Shown here: piece after piece, positions 1 through 8,335 of the stretch | Numbering within the stretch: position 1 is the stretch's first letter | Layout of the letters: every line of letters begins with the position of its first letter | From: an uncultured Clostridia bacterium | GTDB lineage: Bacteria; Bacillota; Clostridia; Oscillospirales; Ruminococcaceae | Direction: 5' to 3' | Assembly (NCBI GenBank): GCA_947631585.1 | Contig: CANRLY010000035.1 | Location: 1 to 13,127 of the forward strand | DNA: 13,127 nucleotides | Notes under the pieces: model-generated | What the model saw: only the letters and a program-made list of their open reading frames with translations | Database searches by the model: none | Told to the model about the DNA's origin: nothing | Program-made: the position numbers and the translations under genes

Positions 1-37
1 AGAAAAAACGGCATAGCCGCATTTCACGACTATGCCG
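1..37 (-). terminator. Rho-independent terminator of the restriction operon
   Basis: On the minus strand an 8-bp perfect stem (CGGCATAG at 30-37 against CTATGCCG at 9-16, as read on that strand) with a 13-nt loop is followed directly by six T residues (complement of A3-A8). It lies about 55 nt beyond the stop of the last gene of the minus-strand operon, which is where a terminator would be expected. No other gene lies between. Confidence 0.85.
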
Positions 38-71
38 ATTCTTCCAGAGATCATAAATCCCTTAGTTGTAC

Positions 72-93
72 CGCCTTTTGAGGGGGCGTTTTT
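72..93 (+). terminator. Possible weak terminator reading in the plus direction
   Basis: CGCC (72-75) can pair with GGCG (85-88), with G-T pairs possible further in, and TTTTT follows at 89-93. It would stop plus-strand transcripts entering the 3' end of the metallopeptidase gene, or simply be the 3' leader of the terminator at 1-37. The stem is only 4 strong pairs, so this is tentative. Confidence 0.25.
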
Positions 94-814
94 ATTGTTC
101 AAAATATCTGAAAGTTTTCTCAAGCGCTTTTTTACGCTCTTTCCAATCCGGCATGAACATACTTAGATACTGATAAAACTCTCTTGAATGATTTGGCTGC
201 AAGAAGTGTACAAACTCATGGGTGACCACATATTCAATGCATGACAGCGGCGCTTCTATCAGTTCGATATTAAACGTCAGAATCTTTCGATTTGGCTGAC
301 AGCTTCCCCATCGGGAGACCATATTCCGAAACCGAAGCGTGGGGAACTGGACGCCGTATTTTTGAAATTTCGGATAGACAGATCCGCAAACTGCTTGAAT
401 TTTTTCTTGGCATTGTTTTTTGATCCAGTTATCCATAGTGCGCTGTTTCATGGCTGCATCGTTTGGAGCTTTTACTGTCATTGTTATATAGATCTCGTCT
501 GAAATGACATGATTTTTCTTTCCTTGTATCACTTTCAGGCGCAAATCGTGACCGAGGATCCTGAAACTTTCGCCGTCAACATACATTTTCGGCTTGGGGG
601 CATATTTTGCCATTTCTGCATATCTGTTGAGCGCTTGCAGAATATAGTCGGACTTGCTTTGCAGAAAATCCTGTATAATCTTTTCAGAGACATTTTTATT
701 TGCCGACACATGGACGCTTTGATCCGCTTTGATCCGCAGATTCAGATTTTTTACATTTTTTCTTTCAAGATCATATTCTATCGTTCTGCCGTCAAGCTTG
801 ATCGATCTTTTCAT
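92..814 (-). CDS. YgjP/DUF45-family zinc metallopeptidase linked to type I R-M
   Basis: A 240-residue protein recognised as the YgjP-like (COG1451, DUF45/PF01863) metallopeptidase family. It has the zinc-protease helix HEFVH at residues 199-203 (two His ligands plus the Glu base), a downstream His209 in NHS as the likely third ligand, and the family signature RWGSC at 168-172. The N-terminal half is beta-rich and of unknown role. No signal peptide or membrane segment is visible, so it should be cytoplasmic. The start codon overlaps the hsdR stop in an ATGA, with AAGGAG just upstream, which indicates translational coupling. Members of this family are often found beside hsdR; their substrate is unknown. 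It is the last gene of the operon before the terminator at 1-37. Processing or turnover of R-M subunits is an inference only. It appears intact. Confidence 0.88.
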   Translation of the reverse strand: MKRSIKLDGRTIEYDLERKNVKNLNLRIKADQSVHVSANKNVSEKIIQDFLQSKSDYILQALNRYAEMAKYAPKPKMYVDGESFRILGHDLRLKVIQGKKNHVISDEIYITMTVKAPNDAAMKQRTMDNWIKKQCQEKIQAVCGSVYPKFQKYGVQFPTLRFRNMVSRWGSCQPNRKILTFNIELIEAPLSCIEYVVTHEFVHFLQPNHSREFYQYLSMFMPDWKERKKALEKTFRYFEQ

Positions 815-3800
815 TTGAATCTCCTTAACGCAACTGTAATGACGTTTTCGATGATTTTGTCTATGGTATCAAAATCTACCGTAAATCCACGGTTGATTTC
901 CAAATCATAAAACATATCGTCTATGTCCTGAGCGATCTTATTGTGAATATCTTTGTTAGTTTGCCAATCGACAGTATCGTGCTTTTCTATGATCTTTGTA
1001 ATCTCAAGCGATATATCCGATACTGTTTCTGCATTGGCGTCTATATCGATCACATCGTCCAAAATAGCTGCGATCATGCCGTAGAATGCCTGCGCATGAA
1101 GATCTCCTTTTATTCTCTCGGGGTAAACGATGTTAGTTGTCCCGTTGCGGTAATCTTCAAGGATAGATCTCATCTTGTCAAGATATTCTGCTTCTGTGAT
1201 AATGCGGTTCTTGTAATCTTCCAAAGCTGTTTTGATTCTTTTGGAAAAGCTGTCATAGTATGCTGGATTTTCATCTCTGTTGACCTTGATGCTTTTTGTT
1301 ACATGAGACATTATCGCATCAGCCTTAGAACGCAAAGTGCCAAGCTCCTGAAGTTCTTTTTCCAAATCATCACCATTCATAATATCCACGGGGTTGGTCA
1401 ATTGCTTTAATCCGACAACAGACAAATGCGTATCCAAAAGATTCTGCATCTGCGCTTCATATTCGTGGTTGTCGATCATATCTGCATAGCGGATCTTCAC
1501 GCTTCTGCGTACTTTGGAATAGAAAATAAACGCAGACTGATATTTTTTGATCTCTGATTTTTCAAATGCCGCATATGCCTTTTCAGAATTCATAACCATA
1601 TTAAGCGCACGTCCGAAAACACTCAAAGCATCATAGAATTTTCCCCGAGTTGCATCATCTGCAAGAAAAACTTCGATTTCTTCCGTATCTTCTGAATTTA
1701 TGATAGGTTTGAATACATCGCACAAGTGAGAATATGCATCTCTCAGGCGGCTGACATAGACCATGATGTCTACGACCGCACCTTTGAGATCTTCAGAATC
1801 AAACTCTTCAAGCCCCGAACCGCTGTACATTTCCATGGCAGAGTCGAGCTTCGCGATCAATCCCCGATAATCAACGATCAGCCCGAGATCCTTGCCTTCA
1901 TATAAGCGGTTGGCGCGCGCAATTGCCTGCAAAAGTCCGTGGTCTTTCAGATCTTTGTCAATATACAATACCTGAGTAAGCGGTGCATCAAAGCCGGTGA
2001 GCAGTTTGCTGCACACGATCATGATGTCTATTTCTCCGTCGATGAATTTGTTTTTCAGAGAGTCTTCATAATCGTCGGCGCTGCCGTACTGCTGCATCAT
2101 CTTGTTCCAGAATGCAACCACCATGTCGTCGGCGCTTTCGTCGATCTCTTCCGCACCTTCTCTCATGTCGGGTGCAGATATGACAACGGCAGTGTTAAGG
2201 TCGCCGAACTGCTCAAAACACTTCTGATAACGAACGGCATCTTTCTTGAAATTGCAGGCAAGCATGGCTTTAAATCCTGTGTTCTTGTACCCCTCCAAAA
2301 AATGCTGATTTATATCAAGAGCTATCCGCTTGATCCTTGCGTCGGTGGAACCAAGTCTTTTAATTGTGCTCCATTTGTCTCGCAGGTCGGCTTTTTGCGC
2401 TTCGCTCAGTTTTTTAGTTACCTGGGCAAACCATAAATCAATATTATTTTCATCGACATTCTGTTCTACAAAGCGACCTTCGTAAATCAGAGGGACAATG
2501 GCTTTATCTTCCACTGCGTCTTTTATAGTGTATTTATGGATCAGCTTGCCGAAACGAGCAAGGGTGCTTTTTTCGGTTTTCATCAGCGGAGTGCCGGTAA
2601 ATCCTATATAGCAGGCGTTGGGGAAAACCGTGCGCATTTTGGCGGCAAGCGAGCCATAGTTGGATCGGTGGCTTTCATCTACCAGAACAAAAATATCCCG
2701 GGAATTATTTTTCAGACCACAATTTTCGACTGTGGCAAATTTGTTGATGATAGAGGTAATAACATCAAAATTACCGCTGTTGATAAGTTCTATCAGGTGC
2801 TTGCCGCTTGTTGCTCTTGCAGGCGACAAACGTGTATGCGAAAAGGTTTTTGCAATTTGCTTGTCAAGCTCTTTTCGGTCGGTGACGATCACCACGTGCG
2901 GGTTTAATGTGTGCATGGTCTCCAAAATATACTTTGACACCATAACCATAGTCAGCGATTTGCCGCTTCCCTGCGTATGCCAAATTACACCGCTTTGGCG
3001 GTTGCCTGCCGAGTCGTTGGTGTTTATGGTCCTGATAATTTCCTCGACCGCAAAAAACTGCTGATAGCGGGCGATCTTCTTGATATTCGCATCGTATATG
3101 ACAAAATACTTGGTCAATTTCAGCAGTCGCTCAGGTGAGAGCAGGGAAATAATACCTCTGTCCTGCTCAGTAGGTTGTCTGCCGACAACATATTGGTCGA
3201 TCAGTTTATTCTGCCACTTTGTATCCTGCTCACGCCAAATGCACCAGAATTTCTTGATAGTTCCGCAAGTGGCATATTTCACGACATTTTTGTTAGTTGC
3301 CATGACGATCTGCGCATACTTAAAAAGCTGTGGGATATAGTCTTTGCCTTGATTGCGGATCATTTGCTCGACTGCCTGTTCTTCGCTGACAGTCGGCGAT
3401 TTACATTCGATCACCGCAAAAGGAATTCCATTTACAAATATGACAATGTCGGGGCGGGCATTTTTCTGCCTGTCCCAACTGTCGCAGGAAAATTCTTCAG
3501 TAACATGAAAGACGTTATTTTCGGGATCCTCCCAATCAATATATTTAATATTGAAATATTTCGATGACCCGTCCGCAAGCTTTTCGAGATAGCTTTTTCC
3601 GAGCATCAGAGAATCATAGATCTTCTCGCTTGTGCGAATCAACCCTTCCGTGAGCGGCTCATCAAGATCGGCAACTGCTTTTTCAATGTTGTCCGCAGAG
3701 AATTTATAGCGTGCTCCGTCAAACTCAAACTCATTTATTTTAGCAAGCTGGCGGCGCAGAATGTCTTTTAAAAGCACATTAGAAAGCGACCCGCGCTGAG

Positions 3801-3915
3801 CCATGCAGTCCTCGGGCGAGATATATTCATACCCAAGCCTGCCGAGCAGATCTATTGCCGGGTGTTTGCTTATATTGTCCTCTAAGTAGAGGTCGGATCT
3901 GGATTTGTAGTTCAT
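811..3915 (-). CDS. hsdR: Type I restriction enzyme HsdR (nuclease and DNA translocase)
   Basis: A 1034-residue motor and nuclease subunit, of normal length for HsdR. The N-terminal nuclease domain shows the PD-(D/E)xK pattern: P155-D156 and E170-C-K172. The SF2 helicase/translocase core follows with Walker A TQGSGKS (314-320), DESH Walker B (413-416), TGTP motif III (440-443), LLTGFDAP (638-645) and the arginine-finger motif QAIARANR (663-670). The remaining C-terminal part is helical and would dock on the methylase core. All catalytic residues are present, so it should cleave unmodified DNA after ATP-driven translocation when assembled with HsdM and HsdS. The start is supported by AGAGGA about 7 nt upstream of ATG. 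It lies 38 nt after hsdS and overlaps the metallopeptidase by 4 nt. Confidence 0.97.
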   Translation of the reverse strand: MNYKSRSDLYLEDNISKHPAIDLLGRLGYEYISPEDCMAQRGSLSNVLLKDILRRQLAKINEFEFDGARYKFSADNIEKAVADLDEPLTEGLIRTSEKIYDSLMLGKSYLEKLADGSSKYFNIKYIDWEDPENNVFHVTEEFSCDSWDRQKNARPDIVIFVNGIPFAVIECKSPTVSEEQAVEQMIRNQGKDYIPQLFKYAQIVMATNKNVVKYATCGTIKKFWCIWREQDTKWQNKLIDQYVVGRQPTEQDRGIISLLSPERLLKLTKYFVIYDANIKKIARYQQFFAVEEIIRTINTNDSAGNRQSGVIWHTQGSGKSLTMVMVSKYILETMHTLNPHVVIVTDRKELDKQIAKTFSHTRLSPARATSGKHLIELINSGNFDVITSIINKFATVENCGLKNNSRDIFVLVDESHRSNYGSLAAKMRTVFPNACYIGFTGTPLMKTEKSTLARFGKLIHKYTIKDAVEDKAIVPLIYEGRFVEQNVDENNIDLWFAQVTKKLSEAQKADLRDKWSTIKRLGSTDARIKRIALDINQHFLEGYKNTGFKAMLACNFKKDAVRYQKCFEQFGDLNTAVVISAPDMREGAEEIDESADDMVVAFWNKMMQQYGSADDYEDSLKNKFIDGEIDIMIVCSKLLTGFDAPLTQVLYIDKDLKDHGLLQAIARANRLYEGKDLGLIVDYRGLIAKLDSAMEMYSGSGLEEFDSEDLKGAVVDIMVYVSRLRDAYSHLCDVFKPIINSEDTEEIEVFLADDATRGKFYDALSVFGRALNMVMNSEKAYAAFEKSEIKKYQSAFIFYSKVRRSVKIRYADMIDNHEYEAQMQNLLDTHLSVVGLKQLTNPVDIMNGDDLEKELQELGTLRSKADAIMSHVTKSIKVNRDENPAYYDSFSKRIKTALEDYKNRIITEAEYLDKMRSILEDYRNGTTNIVYPERIKGDLHAQAFYGMIAAILDDVIDIDANAETVSDISLEITKIIEKHDTVDWQTNKDIHNKIAQDIDDMFYDLEINRGFTVDFDTIDKIIENVITVALRRFK

Positions 3916-3953
3916 AATTATCCTCTTTTTGCATCAAATTGCGGTCGGTTTTA

Positions 3954-5267
3954 TCATACTTCTACCCTCACGATACCTTTCAGCAAAAGCTGCGTCAGGG
4001 CTTTCTTTTTTCGCTTTTCCTCATCACACTTACGCTGATGAAGGGTGATAAGGGTGTCGAGCTTTGCAAAGAAAGTGCCAATTTGGTGCTGTTCCTTTAC
4101 ATTGGACGGTACTGTAAGGACTGTTTCAAAGTAATCGGCAGGAGTGATATTGAGCAGTCCGTGATTTCTTGCACCCTCGGCAGCAATGGCTTGAACACCC
4201 TTATGCCAGCAGTCGGTATCATAATACGAAACAAGAAAATCAGAGTCGATATTTCCGTCCTCTTTCAAAGCGAATACAATGTAAAGTGTCGATAACACGC
4301 CCATTTCGTACCTATCAAGTCTCTTTACTGCACCCCACGGAGCATCAGATGATGTACTCTTATTGTAAGCAAATTCACCTTTCTTCAACAGGTAGTAACC
4401 GCTTACATCTCGGCTTGCAATACGCTTATCAAAGAACTCGTTTTGATCTATCAAGCCGTACTGTGCTGATATAGTAAGTGGTAGTTCTGATTCAAGGTTT
4501 TCGTTCTTTCTCGTCACTCTCTCGACCATATCAGACAGCTTACGCTGTTCCCAAGCGTCAGTAAATTGCGGAAAACGCCACTCGGGGACAACCTCGCCGG
4601 ACTTCGGGAACATCTTTTGAAGAAAAACCTTTTTCAGCTTTTTCAGCTGGTCGACTTTCTTTTCGCAAAGCTCGATAATTCGATCCTGAGTTTCCAAAAT
4701 TTCAACGATCTTTTCCTGCTCGTGTAATGGTGGCTCTGCCAGAATTGCATTAAAGAAATCGTTAACCGAAATATTTAGCAGTCCGTGATTCCGAGCGCCT
4801 TCCTGAGCAAAAGCCTGGATCTCCGAATTCATTCTGCCCGCTTCAAAATACTGCAAATAAAACTCGGAACATTTGTTCTCATTGCTCGCCGAAAAGCAGA
4901 TATACAGCGGTGAAACGATGCCCTGCTCATATTTTTCAAGCCTTTTGATCGCACCAAAAGGGTAGCCGTTGGAGTAGCTTTTGTTATAAGCGTATTCTCC
5001 TCGGTTTAGAAGGTAATAATTCGACTTGTCATCACTCGCAACGGTTTTTTTGAAAAACTCCTCTTGACTGACAAGCCCGAATTGTGCAGAAATTGTCAGC
5101 ACATTCGTGTTGCCAACGGTATTTTTTCTCATTAAACGGTCGAATTTTTTCTTAAAACGAGTTATTTCCCATTCAGACGGAATAATGCCTACAGCCGTCT
5201 TTTTATAACCCTCCGGCACTTCACCGCGCCGGATTTGGTCGATTCGTTGTTTTATTTCCAATGTCAT
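3954..5267 (-). CDS. hsdS: Type I R-M specificity subunit HsdS with two near-duplicate TRDs
   Basis: A 437-residue specificity subunit with the classical layout: TRD1 at about 31-180, a central conserved helical region (181-239, beginning PPLHEQEKIVEIL), TRD2 at about 240-386, and a distal conserved helix (388-432). It selects the bipartite DNA target of the complex. Unusually, the two TRDs are clearly homologous: residues 57-125 and 264-332 align without gaps with 43 of 69 identities by hand, and EGARNHGLLNI occurs in both (156-166 and 364-374). TRDs of one HsdS usually differ. Since the TRDs bind in opposite orientations, related half-sites, that is a near-palindromic target, are expected. 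The start overlaps the protease stop (ATGA), with AAGGTG upstream. The gene is separated from hsdM by the protease gene. Confidence 0.96.
   Translation of the reverse strand: MTLEIKQRIDQIRRGEVPEGYKKTAVGIIPSEWEITRFKKKFDRLMRKNTVGNTNVLTISAQFGLVSQEEFFKKTVASDDKSNYYLLNRGEYAYNKSYSNGYPFGAIKRLEKYEQGIVSPLYICFSASNENKCSEFYLQYFEAGRMNSEIQAFAQEGARNHGLLNISVNDFFNAILAEPPLHEQEKIVEILETQDRIIELCEKKVDQLKKLKKVFLQKMFPKSGEVVPEWRFPQFTDAWEQRKLSDMVERVTRKNENLESELPLTISAQYGLIDQNEFFDKRIASRDVSGYYLLKKGEFAYNKSTSSDAPWGAVKRLDRYEMGVLSTLYIVFALKEDGNIDSDFLVSYYDTDCWHKGVQAIAAEGARNHGLLNITPADYFETVLTVPSNVKEQHQIGTFFAKLDTLITLHQRKCDEEKRKKKALTQLLLKGIVRVEV
4146..4478 (-). repeat. TRD2 copy of an internal hsdS duplication
   Basis: This stretch encodes residues 264-374 of HsdS and is the diverged partner of the stretch at 4770-5099. 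Protein similarity is high throughout, and an exact 14-bp block (AGCAGTCCGTGATT, plus strand) at 4153-4166 recurs at 4777-4790, exactly 624 bp (208 codons) away. Recombination between the copies could delete or exchange a recognition domain in frame. Confidence 0.75.
4770..5099 (-). repeat. TRD1 copy of an internal hsdS duplication
   Basis: This stretch encodes residues 57-166 of HsdS, homologous to residues 264-374 encoded at 4146-4478. It contains the second copy of the 14-bp identical block at 4777-4790. Divergence at other codons shows the duplication is not recent, or that the two domains were acquired separately from one family. Confidence 0.75.
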
Positions 5268-6133
5268 ACGACTGCACCTTCTTTGTCCTCGTGGGAAGCA
5301 TGAGGATTCGCCGTCATAGTTTGTTCTATTCGTTTCCGTTCGAGTTCGACTACCTCTTTGATACGGTCAACTGGATGGACAATCGTAAGTCCACTGTTTT
5401 CTTCTTGAATCATCCTCTCTATTCCGGTCTGCCCACTGTATAATGTCTCCCTATATGGTATGTAGGCACTTAGAATACCAATTAGATTGGCACTGTTATT
5501 TATAGGAGTTCCATTTATAGAAATACATTCCGGACGGCTTATAATGGGACCGCCAGAATTTCCGGGAAAAGACTGTGCATCTACTAAAAATGTCTCAGCT
5601 GCTTGAGGATTAACAAAAGCATCTGCGACTCTTGAAATACACCCCAATCTGCAAAGTGGAGCCTTTACATCGTTTCCTACAAGATTCATAGGAAATCCTA
5701 ACGCATATACCAAGCTTCCTTCGCACACACCGGTATTCTTCATTTGATTCAGCATTAGCGAATGGTCATCCAAGTTAAAATGACTTAAATTTAAATTGTT
5801 ACGCAATATTAAATACGTATTAATTTGAATTGCAACTATATCAACATTGGGGTTCGGATGCTCAGAGTAGTTTTTAATGCCGCCTTTACCAATCAACGAC
5901 ATGGGAAGATCTTTAACTCCGATCGCATTATTGTTATTGAAACGAACATACAGACAATGTTGATTTTTTACAACATGTTTGTTAGTGATAATATATACAT
6001 TCGTAGCATTGGGATTATATTGTTCCTTGCTACTAACCAAAAAACCAGTACCAATCCAATGCTTTTGATTGTCTTGAAGGTCAATTCCAAGTGCAACAAC
6101 TGCTTCCATAAAAAATAAAGGTATAATAGCCAT
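5264..6133 (-). CDS. Trypsin-like serine protease encoded inside the hsd operon
   Basis: A 289-residue chymotrypsin-fold protease. The catalytic triad is visible: His53 in TNKHVV, Asp98 in NVDIVAI and Ser193 in FPGNSGGP, with the oxyanion-hole GNSGG context intact. Upstream, GTGFLVSS (28-35) is the usual first strand before the His. There is no convincing secretion signal (the N-terminal MAIIPLFFMEAVVALG is short and probably forms the first strand) and no PDZ domain, so unlike HtrA/DegP proteins it should act in the cytoplasm. The last 40 residues form a charged helix. It starts 14 nt after hsdM with AAAGGAG nearby, and its stop overlaps the hsdS start (ATGA). The position between hsdM and hsdS suggests a role tied to the R-M complex: control of HsdR, cleavage of a phage or host protein, or processing. 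None of these is shown by sequence. Confidence 0.9.
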   Translation of the reverse strand: MAIIPLFFMEAVVALGIDLQDNQKHWIGTGFLVSSKEQYNPNATNVYIITNKHVVKNQHCLYVRFNNNNAIGVKDLPMSLIGKGGIKNYSEHPNPNVDIVAIQINTYLILRNNLNLSHFNLDDHSLMLNQMKNTGVCEGSLVYALGFPMNLVGNDVKAPLCRLGCISRVADAFVNPQAAETFLVDAQSFPGNSGGPIISRPECISINGTPINNSANLIGILSAYIPYRETLYSGQTGIERMIQEENSGLTIVHPVDRIKEVVELERKRIEQTMTANPHASHEDKEGAVV

Positions 6134-6147
6134 TATTTGTCTCTCCT

Positions 6148-7701
6148 TTATAATCCTAATTCATCTAAATACTTCTTCATCTGCGCCTGAACTTCAGCAA
6201 GTTCGGCTTCGATTTCGTAGATATTTTGCTGGACCTCGCCTAAGTCGATCAGTTCTTCTTCCTCAAAAGTATCAACATAGCGGGGAATATTCAGGTTATA
6301 ATCGTTATTCCGGATCTCCTGCAAGGTCGCCACATGGCTGAACTTGTCCTCACCATTATAGTGAATGTCCGTTTTGTATGCATTGTATGTATCGACGATC
6401 CTCTGAACGTCCTCGTCACGCAGGATATTTTGATTCTTGCCTTTTTCATAATGGCTTTCGCCGCTCGCATCAACGAAAAGGACCTTGTCGTTTGTACCTC
6501 TGTCCTTTCGGAAGATCAGTATACAAGCTGGTATTCCCGCACCGTAGAACAGGTTGGCAGGCAGTCCGATCACGGCGTCAAGGAAGTTGAACGGTTCAAT
6601 TATCGCCTTGCGTATGCGCCCTTCGCTTGCCCCTCTGAACAGAACACCGTGCGGCAAAATAATTCCCATGCGCCCAGTCGAATCGTCCAGACTGCTGAGC
6701 ATATGCAAGACAAATGCGTAATCGCCTTTTGATGATGGCGGCACGCCCAAGTCAAAGCGATGATACATATCAAGATCGGCAGTCATTTTCGCTTTTTTTC
6801 CGTTTTCGCCCTCGGTATCGGGAAGAAAACCGCTGTCCCACTTATCCAGCGAGAACGGTGGATTGGCGACGATGCACTGAAACTTCATCAATTGGTCGTT
6901 CTCAACATTGCCAGGGTTGGAAAGTGTGTCGCCCTGCCAAATTGTAGCGTCGTCCACGCCGTGCAAAAACATATTCATGCGGCAAAGAGCCCACGTTTGC
7001 ATATTTTTTTCCTGACCATAAAGATGCGTTTTTTTGCTTTTTATTTGTTTAAATGCTTTAAGAAGCAAACCTCCGCTGCCGCAGGTTGCATCGTAAATAC
7101 GGTCGTTTTCCTTTGGGGCGACAAGCCTTGCCACAAGCTCTGATACCTTGGAGGGCGTATAAAACTCACCGCCTTTTTTCCCCGCATCAGAAGCAAAGTT
7201 TGCGATCATGTACTCGTATGCGTCGCCGATTATATCAACGCTGTCAAGCTGGGAAGGGCGAAGATCCAGATCCTTGAAATCCTCCAGAAGATTTTTCAGG
7301 ATCGCATTTTTTTCTTTTTGCTCGCCGAAGTCAACCGATGAATTAAAGTCGATCGCTCGGAACACGTTATGCAGCTTTGCGCTGTTGTTATTTTCGATCG
7401 CAGCAAGCGCCACATTGATCTTTTGCCCGATCTCGGCGTCATTACGATTTGAGTAGAGATATGAAAATGTAGACGTCTCGTCCATCACAAAACGTTCACG
7501 GCTCATAGCACGCTCAACACGCCGTACGTCGCCGTTATAATTCTTCATATGTTCTTCACGTCTTTCCGCATAGACGTCGCTAAGATACTTTACGAACAGC
7601 ATAGAAAGGATATAGTCCTTATAGCGTGAGCTGTCGATCTTTCCACGGAAACTGTCGCAAGCATTCCAAAGCGTTTTTTCTATGTTCTGTTTGGTAGTCA
7701 T
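6148..7701 (-). CDS. hsdM: Type I R-M adenine methyltransferase HsdM
   Basis: A 517-residue N6-adenine methyltransferase, of typical length. The helical N-terminal HsdM domain (about 6-140) is followed by the Rossmann methylase: GEFYTP (178-183), the SAM-binding motif DATCGSGG (204-211) and catalytic NPPF (280-283). A C-terminal coiled helix (about 480-517) probably contacts HsdS. It methylates the host target for protection and forms the core of the restriction complex. The reading frame stays open for 66 more codons upstream, to 7899, but those overlap the preceding gene and have no methylase similarity. ATG at 7699-7701 is chosen because it has AAGGAG 9 nt upstream and begins the conserved MTTKQNIEKTLW. 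It follows the half-HsdS stop by 1 nt. Confidence 0.97.
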   Translation of the reverse strand: MTTKQNIEKTLWNACDSFRGKIDSSRYKDYILSMLFVKYLSDVYAERREEHMKNYNGDVRRVERAMSRERFVMDETSTFSYLYSNRNDAEIGQKINVALAAIENNNSAKLHNVFRAIDFNSSVDFGEQKEKNAILKNLLEDFKDLDLRPSQLDSVDIIGDAYEYMIANFASDAGKKGGEFYTPSKVSELVARLVAPKENDRIYDATCGSGGLLLKAFKQIKSKKTHLYGQEKNMQTWALCRMNMFLHGVDDATIWQGDTLSNPGNVENDQLMKFQCIVANPPFSLDKWDSGFLPDTEGENGKKAKMTADLDMYHRFDLGVPPSSKGDYAFVLHMLSSLDDSTGRMGIILPHGVLFRGASEGRIRKAIIEPFNFLDAVIGLPANLFYGAGIPACILIFRKDRGTNDKVLFVDASGESHYEKGKNQNILRDEDVQRIVDTYNAYKTDIHYNGEDKFSHVATLQEIRNNDYNLNIPRYVDTFEEEELIDLGEVQQNIYEIEAELAEVQAQMKKYLDELGL

Positions 7702-7702
7702 T

Positions 7703-8296
7703 TTAATTATCTCCTTCGATTTTATCATAGATAATATTGAGAGCTGTTTTATTAAAAGCTGCCTTTTCCTTTGCCAAGCGATACAGCAATTCCTGTTCTT
7801 TGTTTGCAAGCAATAGCAATTGTCCGATCGCTTTTTGCTTGTCCTTTGGGATAACTTGTATATCCAAAGAAGAGATAAAGCCCGAGCTGATCGTCCCAAG
7901 AGCAGTGCTTCCGCTGCTGTTTAGAACTATTTGTTGATAGCAGCTATCACGTCTAAGAAACCAAAGAATATATTCCGGCAAAACTTTTTTGCGATCCGCC
8001 CGAATAATGGCAAAATGCGATGGAATAACAAGACCGCAGGTTTTATCATCGATCAAAACGGACGTGTACGGAAAGCTGAGACGGATCAGCACATCGCCGT
8101 TTTGAGAGAAATACTCCGGCTTCAGTGCTTCTTTTGCATAGTAATCCTCGGCAAAACTCAAATCTATGTATCCGTTTGCGTCTATGCACCTCAGGTTCAT
8201 CATTTTATAGCGAAAAGAAGAACGTGCGCCATCTTCGGCTTTCTTTCTGCCCATTACTGCTCCGGTTCTGACTGTTGCAGCTTCATCAAGTCTCAT
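7703..8296 (-). CDS. Half-length HsdS-like protein, single recognition domain
   Basis: A 197-residue protein of the type I specificity-subunit family with only one TRD (about 1-148) and one helical dimerisation segment (about 150-190, PKDKQKAIGQLLLLANKEQELL). Family marks include the early VRTGAVMGRKK, the YFSQNGDVLI turn (63-71), SGSTALGTISSGFISSLDIQ and the KDKQKAIG helix start. The frame is open to 8347, but the -10 box at 8336-8341 overlaps that start. The ATG at 8294-8296, with GGTGA 4 nt upstream, is therefore preferred. It is promoter-proximal and 1 nt from hsdM. Truncated HsdS proteins are known to work as dimers, so it might give HsdM a second specificity. It might instead act as an HsdM partner without restriction, or be a remnant. 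It is unrelated in sequence to the TRDs of the full hsdS. Confidence 0.85.
   Translation of the reverse strand: MRLDEAATVRTGAVMGRKKAEDGARSSFRYKMMNLRCIDANGYIDLSFAEDYYAKEALKPEYFSQNGDVLIRLSFPYTSVLIDDKTCGLVIPSHFAIIRADRKKVLPEYILWFLRRDSCYQQIVLNSSGSTALGTISSGFISSLDIQVIPKDKQKAIGQLLLLANKEQELLYRLAKEKAAFNKTALNIIYDKIEGDN
7711..7716 (-). promoter_or_regulatory. Ribosome binding site that fixes the hsdM start
   Basis: AAGGAG on the minus strand, 9 nt before the ATG at 7701 and inside the last codons of the half-HsdS gene. It supports the 517-residue HsdM start over the longer open frame. Confidence 0.85.
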
Positions 8297-8335
8297 ATCT
8301 TCACCAACTTTTTGTTCTGGGATCTTTGTGACAAC

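Noticed and set aside
7702..7899. 66-codon N-terminal extension of the hsdM frame
   Set aside because: It overlaps the half-HsdS gene in another frame, shows no similarity to HsdM N-termini, and a good ribosome site precedes the ATG at 7701.
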